A stretch of 64,000 nucleotides of DNA, taken from assembly GCF_011045095.1 (NCBI RefSeq), contig NZ_JAALDL010000003.1, positions 62,001-126,000 of the forward strand. Reading direction: 5' to 3'. The position numbers and the translations under genes are program-made. Shown here in pieces: positions 1 through 8,580 of this stretch (position 1 is its first letter; each line of letters begins with the position of its first letter). The notes under the pieces are model-generated. The model worked only from the letters and a program-made list of their open reading frames with translations, was not told where the DNA came from and made no database searches. The stretch comes from Grimontia sedimenti. GTDB taxonomy: Bacteria; Pseudomonadota; Gammaproteobacteria; Enterobacterales; Vibrionaceae.

Positions 1-522
1 AACATTGGTTACTACGGACACTTGTTTGCCGGCTTTATTGCCGAGCAGCTGCCTGATGATCTTGAAGTGGCAGAGCTGGCGGAACTGGATTGGACGCTTA
101 GGAGAGCGTTTGACGGTGAAGACAGTGAAGTACTGACAATGGAAACACTTCAGGTAAAGGCTGCTGCAGAACCGGAAAATATCCAGTTGTGTGCAGTGCC
201 GACCCTCACCTTAACCACACATACCTGTAATACCCTTGATATCTGGCATGCCATCGACAAAGAAGAAACACCGCCAACAGTAGAGCCATTACCTCAAGCT
301 GTTGATGTACTGATTTGGCGAAAAGGGCACTCTCCGCATTTCCGAAGTATTTCGCCATTGGAATCTGCTGCGATCTCGATGATTCAAACAGGAATTAACC
401 TCAATAACCTAGGCGCTCAATTGCAAGCGCAATTTCCAGATGTGGATGTGTCGGTTGAGTTTGGTCAAATGCTGCATCGTTGGATTGAGGATGAGGTGTT
501 GTCTTTTGATGGCAGAAACTAG
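1..522 (+). CDS. HvfC/BufC-family (DUF2063) protein, C-terminal part
   Basis: The reading frame is open to the left edge, so the gene starts outside the window; the TTG at 22 is only the first possible start inside it. The visible 173 codons resemble the C-terminal two thirds of DUF2063 proteins: a helical DxxELDWTLRRAFD segment followed by a region with LIWRKG and a final LHRWIEDEVLSF helix. In known operons this protein partners a DUF692 (HvfB/BufB-type) iron enzyme in peptide modification; that partner would lie upstream and cannot be seen. Family assignment rests on remembered motifs, not a search. Confidence 0.6.
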   Translation, partial: NIGYYGHLFAGFIAEQLPDDLEVAELAELDWTLRRAFDGEDSEVLTMETLQVKAAAEPENIQLCAVPTLTLTTHTCNTLDIWHAIDKEETPPTVEPLPQAVDVLIWRKGHSPHFRSISPLESAAISMIQTGINLNNLGAQLQAQFPDVDVSVEFGQMLHRWIEDEVLSFDGRN

Positions 523-670
523 TTGAACCTCTCCCTTTCTTTGTCTTTAAAGTGAAACTTTATGGTGTCAGGTTTCATAAAATCATCTCTTCTCATTATT
601 GAGAGTAAAATGTAAAGCGCTTTCTTTTTAAACTGAGCATGCAGTTGGCTGTATCAATAAAGGAAGTAGT

Positions 671-1507
671 ATGAAGTTGTATCAATATGGAAATACAGTA
701 TTACTCGGTCTTCTTGTTTCGGCTTGTGGCGGTGGAGGAGGTGGCGATAATAGCCCTAGTCCACAGAGAAATGCCTCAGTTTGCTATAACGAAGACCTGT
801 CAGCTCAAGGGGCTGAGTTTACTGTCGATTATTCTTTCCGCGGGCAATATGCGCAAGAAGGTGAAGAGTTAGTCGACCTAAGCACCTTAGAATCCGAAAT
901 CTATGGTTTTCGTGTTTCTAACGGGTCACAAGTGACGTTTAATAATGAGCCAGATATTCATCAATTATCCATTTTCTATCGTGACCCAGATATTAATGGT
1001 AACTTGGTTGAGAACTCGACAGACCCTGAATTTGATTTTTATAAGTTTGATGACGATAACAAGATACTAACGAATCTTGGGTATGCGTATTATGTGCCTT
1101 CTAATGATGGAACCAGCGCCCAATATTATGAGAATGTGTATCTCCCTACTGGTCTTGAAGAGCGATATGACCTTGAGACAAATGAAGAATATTCATCTGG
1201 TACGATAACCAGAAGAACATTTATCGATGGTGAATATGAAGGCGACATTACCATTGAGCAAGCCACGAAGTTTTTAGGTGTTCAAAACATTACAGTCAAT
1301 GGCAAAAGCTATCAAGCTTGTAAAATGCAGAGAAGCCGAACGATTGCATACTCAGATTTCACGTCAGAATCAACTTACGTGTATTATCTTGGTGTAGGTA
1401 ATGGAATAAATTTAAAGTCGACCTTTGACGCTAAATATAGTGATGGTAATTCCTACCGCTCAATTCGAGAACTCACGGCAGCCACAATCAACGGCAAATC
1501 CCTCTAA
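671..1507 (+). CDS. hypothetical Gly-rich lipoprotein
   Basis: A 278-residue protein with a lipoprotein signal peptide: hydrophobic stretch to residue 18, lipobox LVSAC with Cys19, then six glycines as a flexible tether. The rest is acidic, rich in Tyr, Ser, Asn and Asp and has no recognised domain or catalytic motif. Serine follows the Cys/Gly run with no Asp at +2, which favours outer-membrane sorting. AAGGAAGTAGT gives a good ribosome binding site before the ATG. It is a single-gene unit closed by a strong terminator. The Cys-poly-Gly start resembles the lipoprotein at 23345, but the bodies differ. Confidence 0.8.
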   Translation: MKLYQYGNTVLLGLLVSACGGGGGGDNSPSPQRNASVCYNEDLSAQGAEFTVDYSFRGQYAQEGEELVDLSTLESEIYGFRVSNGSQVTFNNEPDIHQLSIFYRDPDINGNLVENSTDPEFDFYKFDDDNKILTNLGYAYYVPSNDGTSAQYYENVYLPTGLEERYDLETNEEYSSGTITRRTFIDGEYEGDITIEQATKFLGVQNITVNGKSYQACKMQRSRTIAYSDFTSESTYVYYLGVGNGINLKSTFDAKYSDGNSYRSIRELTAATINGKSL

Positions 1508-1521
1508 ACTGAAATCTCGAT

Positions 1522-1561
1522 AAAGAGCAACACCAACTATTTAATTGGTGTTGCTCTTTTT
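1522..1561 (+). terminator. Rho-independent terminator after lipoprotein gene
   Basis: AAGAGCAACACCAA pairs with TTGGTGTTGCTCTT around a short AT loop and is followed by a T run. It lies 15 bases after the lipoprotein stop codon. Confidence 0.9.
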
Positions 1562-1656
1562 GTTAGGTGTCTCAGGGTCTTGCTCTCAGGTTCGCCTTAG
1601 ATTGACTATTTGTGTCAAAACATAGGTATCTAGTGACAAAATCTTAGTAGGAGTTT

Positions 1657-2181
1657 GTGTTGTTGCCCCAACCTCAATTAGAAACCAAAAGACTCGTCCT
1701 TCGTCCTTTCACCCTGAGCGATAGCGAAATCGTTGCTAAGTTAGCGGGCGACAAACGCATTGCGGATATGACTGCCAATATTCCCCATCCTTACGAATTG
1801 AACATGGCAAAGACTTGGATAGCGACTCACCAAGCCCAATGGGAATCAGGCAAGGGGGCTGTTTATGCGGTCACATTGAAAAGCGATCAACAGCTTATCG
1901 GTACCGTCAGTTTTCCCAGCATTGAAGAGGATGTAGGCGTTCTAGGGTACTGGATTGGAGTGCCTTATTGGGGAAATGGTTATGCTGTTGAAGCGTCTCG
2001 TGCGCTTATAGATTTTGCGAAAGAACACCTCGGTATGAAGTATTTGGAAGTTATGCACCTGGTAGAGAATCAGCAGTCCCAGTCGGTGATCGAGAAACTG
2101 GGTGTGGAATATACTGACACACGAACCAATCGCATGCAGGGCAAAGAACGTCCGGTGAAGTATTACCGTTCTAAACTTTAG
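1657..2181 (+). CDS. GNAT-family N-acetyltransferase (RimJ/RimL-like)
   Basis: A 174-residue acyltransferase of the RimJ/RimL type: N-terminal LETKRLVLRPF strand, central GYWIGVPYWGNGYAVEA (the acetyl-CoA pyrophosphate loop of motif A), and NQQSQSVIEKLG helix near the C-terminus. The family transfers acetyl groups from acetyl-CoA to protein N-termini, amino sugars or small amines; the substrate here cannot be told. The start is uncertain: a TAGGAG site at 1648-1653 precedes GTG (1657), TTG (1660) and TTG (1663) in the same frame. It converges on the Lrp gene. Confidence 0.85.
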   Translation: MLLPQPQLETKRLVLRPFTLSDSEIVAKLAGDKRIADMTANIPHPYELNMAKTWIATHQAQWESGKGAVYAVTLKSDQQLIGTVSFPSIEEDVGVLGYWIGVPYWGNGYAVEASRALIDFAKEHLGMKYLEVMHLVENQQSQSVIEKLGVEYTDTRTNRMQGKERPVKYYRSKL

Positions 2182-2187
2182 TCATTT

Positions 2188-2646
2188 TTAGACATATATC
2201 GGCAACGCCCCACGGTCTTTCACCTTACGAATCGCTAACTGAGTGTGAATGTCTTTCACGTTTTGCAGGCATTGGAGTTTTCGGGTGAATTGCTCATAGC
2301 CGCTGAGATCTTTAGCCACCACTTCAAGTAGGTAATCATAAGTACCAGACACCACGTGACAGCTGACCACTTCCTGCATATCACTGATCGCTTGTTCAAA
2401 ATCATCGACTGACGTCACTTGGTGATTGTTAAGGCTGACTTCTACAAACATCGTCATCGCAATGCCGACTTTATCCCGCGTTAACGAAGCGTGATAACCC
2501 GCGACAATCTTTTCTTTCTCCAGCCTTTTAATACGTCTTGCGCAAGGGGAGGGGGAAAGACCAACTAAATCTGCAAGTTCTGCTGTTGTCAGTCTCGCGT
2601 CCTTTTGCATCAGTTCCAGAAGCTGTTTATCTATGCGGTCCATCAT
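2188..2646 (-). CDS. Lrp/AsnC-family transcriptional regulator
   Basis: A feast/famine regulator of about 152 residues from the ATG at 2646 (a TTG start at 2667 is possible but lacks a ribosome site). The N-terminal winged helix carries DRIDKQLLELMQKDARL and LVGLSPSPCARRIKRLE; the C-terminal RAM domain carries VSGTYDYLLEVVAKD, the usual effector-binding core. It is divergent from an EamA-type exporter, the common arrangement in which an Lrp-type protein controls amino-acid or metabolite efflux. A palindrome lies immediately upstream of the ATG, suggesting autoregulation. Confidence 0.9.
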   Translation of the reverse strand: MMDRIDKQLLELMQKDARLTTAELADLVGLSPSPCARRIKRLEKEKIVAGYHASLTRDKVGIAMTMFVEVSLNNHQVTSVDDFEQAISDMQEVVSCHVVSGTYDYLLEVVAKDLSGYEQFTRKLQCLQNVKDIHTQLAIRKVKDRGALPIYV

Positions 2647-2665
2647 GAGTGAGCTTTTACTAGTC

Positions 2666-2683
2666 AATATTTTTAGAAATATT
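2666..2683. promoter_or_regulatory. Candidate Lrp-type operator
   Basis: AATATTT-TTAG-AAATATT is a perfect 7-bp inverted repeat with a 4-bp spacer in the Lrp/EamA divergent intergenic region. AT-rich palindromes of this kind fit Lrp-family sites; the assignment is inferred from position. Confidence 0.45.
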
Positions 2684-2790
2684 AGCGGAAACCATCAATG
2701 TTTTTGTGATTGATATGGAAATTTGCCAACTAACGCTAATCACTGTGCCAGATAATAGCCATTCAACATCAAGGACAGGAATGAACAGTG

Positions 2791-3762
2791 ATGGCTTCGA
2801 ACGCAGAAAACGCAACGACACAGAGTAAGACGATAGGTTACTTGTCGATGATGGCAACGCTATTGGTTTGGGCAGGTTTTTTCCTCTCTCTAAAAGGTGG
2901 CGCGAATTCAGATTTGCTGCCTGCTGATCTGGCACTCATGCGCTTTCTGGTTCCTGCACTGTTACTGACTCCTTTTGTCTATCAGGCACGAGAGCAAATC
3001 GCAGCTATTCCGGCGAAATATATGCTGGGTATGTTTGTCGGCAGCGGACTACCGTATCTTCTGGTGGCAAGTAACGCGATGCAATATGTCCCAGTCTCCC
3101 ACGGCAGTGCATTGGTACCGGGTACTTTACCTTTATTTGTCACCGCTATTGCTGTGCTCTTTTATCAGCAGCCACTAAGCTTACACCGCAAACTTGGACT
3201 TGCCGCAATAGCGATAGGCACAGCGCTGTTTCTCGGAAGCAATATCACCAGTTCGGAGGGGGCTTATGATTGGGCACAGTCCAAAGGACATATTCTCTTT
3301 CTTTTGGGCAGTTTGATGTGGGCCATTTTCACGATCAGTGCGCGGGTGGCGAACCTGAATGCTCTCGCTTGTTCTGGTGTGTTAGCCATCATGTCTTGTT
3401 TGGTTTTGTTTGGGGCAGTCAGTCTTGGATGTCTGCCGAGCACACTCCATCAAACCCCAGTATCACATTGGCCATGGCAGCAAGTGTTTGCCCATACCTT
3501 GTTGCAAGGTGTCGGGGCAGGGATAGTGTCGTCTTGCACTTATCTGTATGCCGTTAAACAACTCGGCGCAGAGCGAAGTGCGGCATTCGGCAGTGCGACA
3601 CCGGTCATTGCGACTTTGCTCGCGATCCCCATCTTCAACGAAGTGCCGGATATGGTGACTATGTCTGCGCTGGGGTTTGTTTGTGTCGGGAGCTTAGTGG
3701 CGAGCAATATTTTTATGAAGAATGATGCGTCTTTGAATTATCAACCGCCAGTGCATAGATAA
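2791..3762 (+). CDS. EamA/DMT-family transporter
   Basis: A drug/metabolite transporter of about 323 residues with roughly ten hydrophobic segments and two EamA repeats (first starting YLSMMATLLVWAGFFLSLK, second around GHILFLLGSLMWAIFTIS). The family exports amino acids, purines or drugs across the inner membrane. The final cytosolic tail is short and polar. AGGA at 2777-2780 suits either the ATG at 2791 or the GTG at 2788. Its divergent Lrp-type neighbour suggests control by an amino acid or related effector. Confidence 0.88.
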   Translation: MASNAENATTQSKTIGYLSMMATLLVWAGFFLSLKGGANSDLLPADLALMRFLVPALLLTPFVYQAREQIAAIPAKYMLGMFVGSGLPYLLVASNAMQYVPVSHGSALVPGTLPLFVTAIAVLFYQQPLSLHRKLGLAAIAIGTALFLGSNITSSEGAYDWAQSKGHILFLLGSLMWAIFTISARVANLNALACSGVLAIMSCLVLFGAVSLGCLPSTLHQTPVSHWPWQQVFAHTLLQGVGAGIVSSCTYLYAVKQLGAERSAAFGSATPVIATLLAIPIFNEVPDMVTMSALGFVCVGSLVASNIFMKNDASLNYQPPVHR

Positions 3763-3767
3763 TGCAG

Positions 3768-4250
3768 TTAGCTTGGTAAATCAAGGCGATATAGTTGTCC
3801 GACTGGAACAAAAGCAAGTTTTCCGAAAAGCCTCTGAGACCTGACATTAGGCTGGTCGATATCTGCTCTCAACTGCCGGATACCCATTGTTTCGGCATGC
3901 TCGAACAGTAAGGGGAGTGCTTCTGACATAAAGCCTTTTTTCCAATAAGCGCGATGTAATAAACACCCGACTTCGCATTCGGAACGGGCTTGGTTAAAGC
4001 TATGCAATCCGCAGGTCCCAATAACTTTGTTTGAAGCTTTCTCAACAATCGCCCATTCAAAGGATTCCTCTGTGGCTTCCAATCGAGCCACGCTTTCAAG
4101 CATTTGATGAACCATTTTAATTGAGGTGAATACAGGGTCAGACGCAAACTCCATGACTTGCTCGTTACCATAAATCTCAAACAAATCTTCGGCGTCAGAG
4201 TGAGCGAGAGAACGCAATACAAGGCGATGGCTGGATAAAACGGGCTTCAT
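3768..4250 (-). CDS. GNAT-family N-acetyltransferase
   Basis: A RimJ/RimL-like acetyltransferase of about 160 residues: LSSHRLVLRSL N-terminal strand, then CEVGCLLHRAYWKKGFMSEAL (acetyl-CoA loop with an altered RxxGxxxEA) and the NVRSQRLFGKLAF helix. I prefer the ATG at 4250 because it puts the conserved strand near the N-terminus; the longer frame from TTG at 4289 adds 13 residues with no ribosome site. It converges almost end to end with the EamA gene. Substrate unknown. Confidence 0.85.
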   Translation of the reverse strand: MKPVLSSHRLVLRSLAHSDAEDLFEIYGNEQVMEFASDPVFTSIKMVHQMLESVARLEATEESFEWAIVEKASNKVIGTCGLHSFNQARSECEVGCLLHRAYWKKGFMSEALPLLFEHAETMGIRQLRADIDQPNVRSQRLFGKLAFVPVGQLYRLDLPS

Positions 4251-4342
4251 TGAATCTCGAAGAGGGCTTGATAGGTGGGTGGATATCAAAACAAGTCAGA
4301 CTCAGTCAACACTGACCGAATCTGACCCTAAGACGATTTGAT

Positions 4343-4882
4343 TCAGAAGTTATAACGTGCAGTCAGCAATACGCCTTGAATCGACAGGTCTACATCATTG
4401 AAGTCGCCAGTTTGATATCGGTAGCCGATGCCAACATCCAATTGATCGAACATATAACCCAGCTCGAAGCCTGCCTGATATGCCAACTCAGTTTGTGAGC
4501 GGGAAACGCCGTAAATGTCGGTTTGAGCTTTAATACCGCCGACACCCAGGATCAATGCACTGTATAGATTGTTTCCTGGCTCAACCCATTTTGGTCTTAG
4601 GTTGAAATAGTAGGCTTCACCGTCCATGGATACATCTTGTGCGAAGTCCGCTTTACCGAAGTGTTGGTATTCCACTTCCAGTCCAAGCTCCATGCCCGTT
4701 GAAATTTCCAGACCGTACCCTACAAAACCGCTTAGGCCGAATGCGTTGTTTTCGTCCACCTTAAGGTCGTTGTATTTCAGCTCCGTATCGTCGTAAACAG
4801 AGAGATTGGTGCCTGCATAGAAGTAGTTATCAGCAAAGGAATGGCAGCTAAAAAGGAGTAAAGCAACAAAGAGTTTTTTCAT
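4343..4882 (-). CDS. Small outer-membrane beta-barrel protein
   Basis: A 179-residue protein with a cleavable signal peptide (MKKLFVALLLFSCHSFA, cleavage about residue 17). The mature part is an alternating-residue barrel with many aromatic girdle positions and ends in LLTARYNF; a C-terminal Phe is the classical signal for BamA-assisted insertion. It resembles the OmpW/OmpA-type porin-like OMP_b-brl family of eight-strand barrels. No periplasmic peptidoglycan-binding domain follows. Start taken at the ATG that opens the signal peptide. Function not assignable; such barrels are often adhesins, small-molecule pores or structural proteins. Confidence 0.82.
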   Translation of the reverse strand: MKKLFVALLLFSCHSFADNYFYAGTNLSVYDDTELKYNDLKVDENNAFGLSGFVGYGLEISTGMELGLEVEYQHFGKADFAQDVSMDGEAYYFNLRPKWVEPGNNLYSALILGVGGIKAQTDIYGVSRSQTELAYQAGFELGYMFDQLDVGIGYRYQTGDFNDVDLSIQGVLLTARYNF

Positions 4883-5130
4883 CGGTAAACCACATGTCAT
4901 TTGGAAGAGTTGGAGAATACGGCGTTGTCCGACAGCAAAAGCAAAGTGCTGAAAACATTACCCTCTCGATCTTCAATGGGAATCAGTCGATGAATTTAAC
5001 ATTGTGGGTAAAAGCGCATATTAGAAGCAGCTCCCAATTATCGATGTTTTGTTATTTAAATCATAAGATTGGAAGATAAGCAGCAGTTTTCCGCAAAGAG
5101 ACGAATGTTAGCCGGGAGGTGACTAAAAAT

Positions 5131-5170
5131 GTCAAAAAAAAGGAAGGAAAAGAAGGGGCGAATCGCCCCT
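5131..5170 (-). terminator. Terminator of TSUP gene
   Basis: AGGGGCG-AAT-CGCCCCT forms a tight GC hairpin directly after the TSUP stop; on the minus strand it is followed by a T-rich tract ending in seven T. Confidence 0.75.
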
Positions 5171-5177
5171 CAAATGC

Positions 5178-5996
5178 TTAACGCAGTGCCATATTCGCCG
5201 CCATCGCCAGCAAAAGTAGCGCGAAGACTTTCTTTATCGTGGCAACAGGCAAGGTTTGGGTCGCCTTCGCGCCTAAAGGCGCCGTGAACCAAGACGTGCA
5301 GACGATACCCAGCAGCGCAGGTAAATACACAAAGCCAGCGAAACCGTCGCTTAATGCAAAGTGGGCACTGCCAGATGTTATGTAACCCACCGAACCAAAC
5401 AAAGCGATAACGATGCCACAGGCTGAAGCACAACCAATCGCTTTCTTCATGTCGATAGAAAAGAAGCTCAACATAGGCACCAAAAGAGCACCACCGCCGA
5501 TACCAATCATGGCTGATAAGCCACCGACAATCGTGGTGAAGAAAGTCAGTAGGCCTTTGTTTGGTAGTTTACGCTCGGCGTCATCATCGTTCTTGCCGCT
5601 GAAAATCATCTTCAATGCAATGAGCACCACACTCACCGCAAACACCATGCGAACAATTTGCTCAGGTAACAAGGCGGCCAGAAAACCGCTGATGAGTGCG
5701 CCAAGCGCCACGCCAGTCATGATCCAAGGGGCCAAATCCCAGGGAACATTACCGTTTTTATGATGAGCGATAGCCGAAGAAGTAGAAGTAAAGAGTATCG
5801 AAGCTAATGAAGTCGCGATGGCCGCAACCACGACCTGCTGTGCGGGCAATACGTCAAAGTGAAGCAAAATCACGCTGAGAATCGGCACAATCACCAATCC
5901 GCCGCCAATACCTAACAATCCCGCCAGAAAACCTACGCCGCTGCCGAGCAGCGCACAATATATAAACAATAAAAGCAAATCACTCATCCATTTCAT
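5178..5996 (-). CDS. TSUP/TauE-SafE family anion exporter
   Basis: A 272-residue inner-membrane protein with about eight hydrophobic segments and the two family repeats GFLAGLLGIGGGLVIVP and LSAMIGIGGGALLVP, the glycine-rich loops typical of TauE/SafE proteins. The family moves sulfite, sulfoacetate, thiosulfate or other small anions. It is divergent from mesX-mesD, and sulfur metabolism links both units, but co-regulation is inferred only. Two close in-frame ATG codons (5996 and 5987) leave the exact start open. Confidence 0.88.
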   Translation of the reverse strand: MKWMSDLLLLFIYCALLGSGVGFLAGLLGIGGGLVIVPILSVILLHFDVLPAQQVVVAAIATSLASILFTSTSSAIAHHKNGNVPWDLAPWIMTGVALGALISGFLAALLPEQIVRMVFAVSVVLIALKMIFSGKNDDDAERKLPNKGLLTFFTTIVGGLSAMIGIGGGALLVPMLSFFSIDMKKAIGCASACGIVIALFGSVGYITSGSAHFALSDGFAGFVYLPALLGIVCTSWFTAPLGAKATQTLPVATIKKVFALLLLAMAANMALR

Positions 5997-6046
5997 CTCT
6001 GCTTATTTTCAAGAGGCTGAAATCCTACACGAACAAATAAAAATAG

Positions 6047-6067
6047 ATCATGAAGATTTCTCATGAT
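6047..6067. promoter_or_regulatory. Inverted repeat between TSUP gene and mesX (MetR-like candidate)
   Basis: ATCATGA-N7-TCATGAT, perfect 7-bp arms. The core TGAAGATTTCTCA (6051-6063) differs by one base from the MetR half-site pattern TGAA-N5-TTCA. Placed between the divergent TSUP and mesX genes, it is a plausible methionine-regulated operator. Confidence 0.45.
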
Positions 6068-6131
6068 GAAGGTGAAGGAAAAGAGTTTTCATTAAATCCA
6101 TGAGGCACGTATAAATCTCACTATGCAAGTA

Positions 6132-6148
6132 TCACTGAAAAACAGTGA
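6132..6148. promoter_or_regulatory. Short inverted repeat upstream of mesX
   Basis: TCACTG-AAAAA-CAGTGA, a 6-bp perfect inverted repeat about 90 bases before the mesX start. It could be an operator or a leader hairpin; no T run follows. Confidence 0.3.
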
Positions 6149-6236
6149 ATACGACTGACTGGGAAAGTGATAAATAAAAATAAAGCCCAGTAACAGTAAG
6201 GAATTAAGTCAGTTTTAGATCAGGAACCCGATCACC

Positions 6237-7211
6237 ATGAATAAGAATTTTACGTTCGCGATTAACAGCATTAGTTTTGATGAAAACTATCAGCCAAAAG
6301 ACAACACCCGAATTACCACTAACTTCGCTAATTTAGCGCGAGGTGATAGCCGCCAGAGCAATCTGCGCAATGCACTGCGAATGATTGATAACAGTTTTAA
6401 CTCTCTCGCTAATTGGGATAATCCAAAAGGCGATCGTTATTCTTTGGAATTGGAAATTATCTCCGTTGATATGGATATCGAAGGCAGTGGTGAGACATTC
6501 CCGTCGATTGAGATTCTGAAAACCAACATTCTTGATCGCCGAACCAACGAGCGCATTGACGGCATTGTGGGTAACAATTTCTCATCTTACGTGCGTGATT
6601 ATGATTTCAGCGTCTTACTGCTTGACCACAACAAGGACCAGCCTAAGTTCAGCATCCCAGAGAACTTTGGTGAGCTCCATGGCAAGCTGTTCAAACACTT
6701 CGTGAACTCAGAGGCTTACAAGCAAAACTTCAAGAAGCCACCAGTGATCTGTTTGAGCGTGTCAGACAACAAAGTTTACAGCCAGACTGAAAACCAACAT
6801 CCGGTGTTGGGCGTCGAATATCAGCCAAATGAGTCTTCACTCACCGAGCAATACTTCAAGAAAATGGGCCTTCAGGTTCGCTACTTTATGCCACCAAACA
6901 GCGTTGCACCTTTAGCTTTCTATTTCTTTGGTGATTTGCTGAACGATTACACCAACCTTGAGTTAATCAGCACAATTAGTACCATGGAAACATTCCAGAA
7001 AATCTATCGCCCTGAAATTTACAATGCCAATGCAGTAGCGGGAAAACGTTATCAGCCAAACTTGAAAAATGCTGACCACTCTTTAACGCAAATTGTATAT
7101 GACCGTGAAGAGCGCAGCCGATTAGCGATTGAACAAGGTAAGTTTGCAGAAGAGAACTTCATCAAGCCTTACCAAAATTTTCTGGAGCAATGGTCTGCGA
7201 ATTACGCCTAA
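6237..7211 (+). CDS. mesX: MesX (DUF1852), partner of methionine synthase MesD
   Basis: A 324-residue cytosolic protein of the DUF1852 family, recognised from its characteristic start (FAINSISFDENYQPKDNTRITTNFANLARG) condensed here as motif SISFDENYxP, and from its place directly before a MetE-like core enzyme. Published genetics on the MesD family show that this DUF is needed, with oxygen, for methyl transfer to homocysteine without methylfolate or cobalamin. The true methyl donor is unknown. AGGAA at 6222-6226 is the ribosome site. The 45-base gap to mesD indicates one operon. Confidence 0.85.
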   Translation: MNKNFTFAINSISFDENYQPKDNTRITTNFANLARGDSRQSNLRNALRMIDNSFNSLANWDNPKGDRYSLELEIISVDMDIEGSGETFPSIEILKTNILDRRTNERIDGIVGNNFSSYVRDYDFSVLLLDHNKDQPKFSIPENFGELHGKLFKHFVNSEAYKQNFKKPPVICLSVSDNKVYSQTENQHPVLGVEYQPNESSLTEQYFKKMGLQVRYFMPPNSVAPLAFYFFGDLLNDYTNLELISTISTMETFQKIYRPEIYNANAVAGKRYQPNLKNADHSLTQIVYDREERSRLAIEQGKFAEENFIKPYQNFLEQWSANYA

Positions 7212-7256
7212 TCACGATCAATAAATAACGAATAAAGAGAAAAGACAGTATTTATT

Positions 7257-8285
7257 ATGAAAACACTATTACCAACTTCAACAGCAGGAAGCTTACCGAA
7301 ACCTTCGTGGCTGGCAGAACCAGAAAAATTATGGTCACCATGGAAATTAGAAGGTGATGCATTAATTGATGGCAAACAAGACGCACTTCGTGTGGCATTG
7401 CAGGAACAACAAGTCGCAGGTGTCGATATTGTCAGCGATGGCGAACAAACACGACAACATTTCGTGACCACATTTATTGAACATTTAAATGGCGTTGATT
7501 TTGAAAAGCGCGAAACCGTGACAATCCGTAACCGCTATGAAGCGAGTGTACCTTCAGTAGTGGGGCCAGTTTCCCGTCCAAAGTCCGTATTTGTGGAAGA
7601 TGCCAAGTTCCTTCGCAAGCAAACCGACAAGCCAATCAAATGGGCGCTACCAGGTCCTATGACCATGATCGATACCCTTTACGATGGCTACTACCAAGAC
7701 CGCGAAAAGCTGGCTTGGGAATTTGCGAAAATCCTGAACCAGGAAGCGAAAGAATTGGAAGCGGCCGGCGTGGATATCATTCAGTTCGATGAGCCCGCAT
7801 TTAACGTCTTCTTTGATGAAGTGAACGAGTGGGGTATCGCCACGCTGGAACGCGCCATCGAAGGGCTGAAATGTGAAACCGCTGTTCACATCTGTTATGG
7901 CTACGGCATTAAAGCCAACACCGACTGGAAAAAGACGCTGGGTTCAGAATGGCGACAGTATGAAGAAGTCTTCCCTAAGCTGCAGCAATCCAACATCGAT
8001 ATTATCTCGCTGGAATGTCATAACTCCCGCGTGCCAATCGAGTTGCTGTCACTCATTCGCGGTAAGAAAGTCATGGTAGGTGCGATTGATGTGGCGACAA
8101 ACACCATCGAAACACCGGAAGAAGTAGCTGACACGCTGCGCGAAGCGCTGAAATATGTCGATGCCGACAAACTCTACCCATGCACCAACTGTGGTATGGC
8201 ACCGCTTTCCCGCGAAGTGGCAACAGCCAAGCTCAATGCACTGAGTGCAGGTGCGGAAATCATCAGAAAAGAACTTACTGCCTGA
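7257..8285 (+). CDS. mesD: Folate-independent methionine synthase core protein MesD
   Basis: A 342-residue MetE-like catalytic barrel without the N-terminal folate-binding half of MetE (about 750 residues). Zinc/homocysteine ligands are visible: His211 and Cys213 in VHICYG, Glu253 in SLECHNSR, and Cys309/Cys312 in YPCTNCGMAPLSRE, matching the MetE His-x-Cys, Glu and Cys ligands. IQFDEP near residue 175 is the barrel's substrate Asp/Glu strand. It makes methionine from homocysteine; with MesX it is expected to work aerobically without methyl-THF or B12. The strong downstream terminator closes a two-gene operon. A classical metE/metH elsewhere in the genome is not excluded. Confidence 0.88.
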   Translation: MKTLLPTSTAGSLPKPSWLAEPEKLWSPWKLEGDALIDGKQDALRVALQEQQVAGVDIVSDGEQTRQHFVTTFIEHLNGVDFEKRETVTIRNRYEASVPSVVGPVSRPKSVFVEDAKFLRKQTDKPIKWALPGPMTMIDTLYDGYYQDREKLAWEFAKILNQEAKELEAAGVDIIQFDEPAFNVFFDEVNEWGIATLERAIEGLKCETAVHICYGYGIKANTDWKKTLGSEWRQYEEVFPKLQQSNIDIISLECHNSRVPIELLSLIRGKKVMVGAIDVATNTIETPEEVADTLREALKYVDADKLYPCTNCGMAPLSREVATAKLNALSAGAEIIRKELTA

Positions 8286-8320
8286 ATGCAATACCAGTAA
8301 GTAATCTTTAGACAAATAAG

Positions 8321-8356
8321 GACAGTCACTCGATGCCAAAGAGTGACTGTCTTTTT
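8321..8356 (+). terminator. Terminator of mesXD operon
   Basis: GACAGTCACTC and GAGTGACTGTC form a perfect 11-bp stem with a 9-base loop, then five T. Confidence 0.92.
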
Positions 8357-8580
8357 ACTTCTTCTGTTTTCAACCGGTTAATGCCTTCCAATACTCTCAC
8401 CTACGCCTTGTGGAAATCGCAAGAAATCGCTTTCACTTTTTTTTCACACCACGTCATTTAGTCTGCCATTGTTGATACGAGGCATTGTCCATTTTTGCTG
8501 AAGGCGCTCTCAGGAACTCAAACCTTCAACATCTCATGAGGCAAGGTACTTTAATTAAAACGGAATTAAGGACAGACAAA

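Noticed and set aside
6001-6236. SAM riboswitch before mesX
   Set aside because: No S-box pattern or long structured leader could be recognised; only short inverted repeats.
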